Below are positions 12,446 to 12,459 of a DNA stretch of 12,459 nucleotides, one piece after another. The translations under genes were made by a program, and so were the position numbers. Below the pieces are notes generated by a model. It searched no databases. It was not told where the DNA came from and saw only the letters and a program-made list of their open reading frames with translations. Source of the DNA: Bog-473 sp035552095 (lineage in GTDB: Bacteria > Actinomycetota > Acidimicrobiia > Acidimicrobiales > RAAP-2); the NCBI GenBank assembly GCA_035552095.1, contig DASZMA010000202.1, positions 1-12,459 on the forward strand, given 5' to 3'. Each line of letters starts with the position of its first letter. Positions within the stretch are counted from its first letter, which is position 1.

Positions 12446-12459
12446 TCCCCGATTGTGGC

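Overview
The window is high-GC, gene-dense DNA most consistent with an actinobacterium, probably of the class Acidimicrobiia or a relative. The evidence is a menaquinone pathway (isochorismate synthase plus demethylmenaquinone methyltransferase), a mycothiol synthase-like double GNAT protein, a VapBC-like pair with actinobacterial features, frequent GTG starts, possible leaderless starts, and a secreted protein carrying GYWLVASDGG-type repeats, which I associate with Acidimicrobiia. The taxonomic placement is inference. No tRNA, rRNA, CRISPR array, insertion sequence or prophage gene was seen.

Layout. 1-1404 (+): 3' part of a sensor histidine kinase, converging with and overlapping menF. 1387-3886 (-): a tight three-gene operon, maoC-like hydratase, then menG/ubiE, then menF, the last two joined by an ATGA overlap. 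3969-4703 (+): a VIT/CCC1-family metal transporter, transcribed divergently from that operon. 4750-6182 (-): a LysR regulator followed by a VOC-fold protein. 6306-7040 (+): an SDR-fold protein divergent from lysR, with a T-N11-A dyad between them. 7009-9635 (-): a secreted GH43-like protein with six C-terminal repeats, followed after 8 nt by a class I methyltransferase. 9677-10606 (-) and 10629-11297 (+): mycothiol synthase-like mshD and endonuclease III (nth), divergent across only 22 bp. 11298-11594: the only long intergenic stretch, with AT-rich dyads, a 12-bp palindrome and a 13-bp UUCG hairpin. 11595-12272 (+): an RHH antitoxin and a PIN-like protein with altered catalytic positions. 12260-12445 (-): a small helical hypothetical protein.

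How the genes work together. The 1387-3886 operon contributes the first and last dedicated steps of menaquinone synthesis (chorismate to isochorismate, and ring C-methylation) plus a hydratase of fatty-acyl metabolism. LysR, SDR and VOC look like one LysR-controlled metabolic locus. MshD (thiol redox buffer) and Nth (oxidised-base repair) both deal with oxidative damage, but their adjacency does not prove co-function. The GH43-like protein is predicted to act outside the cell on a glycan.

I found no complete unknown multi-gene system. The items most worth a second look are the PIN-like partner that has lost catalytic acids beside an intact antitoxin, the SDR without YxxxK, the glycosidase-repeat fusion, and the structured 11.3-11.6 kb intergenic region.
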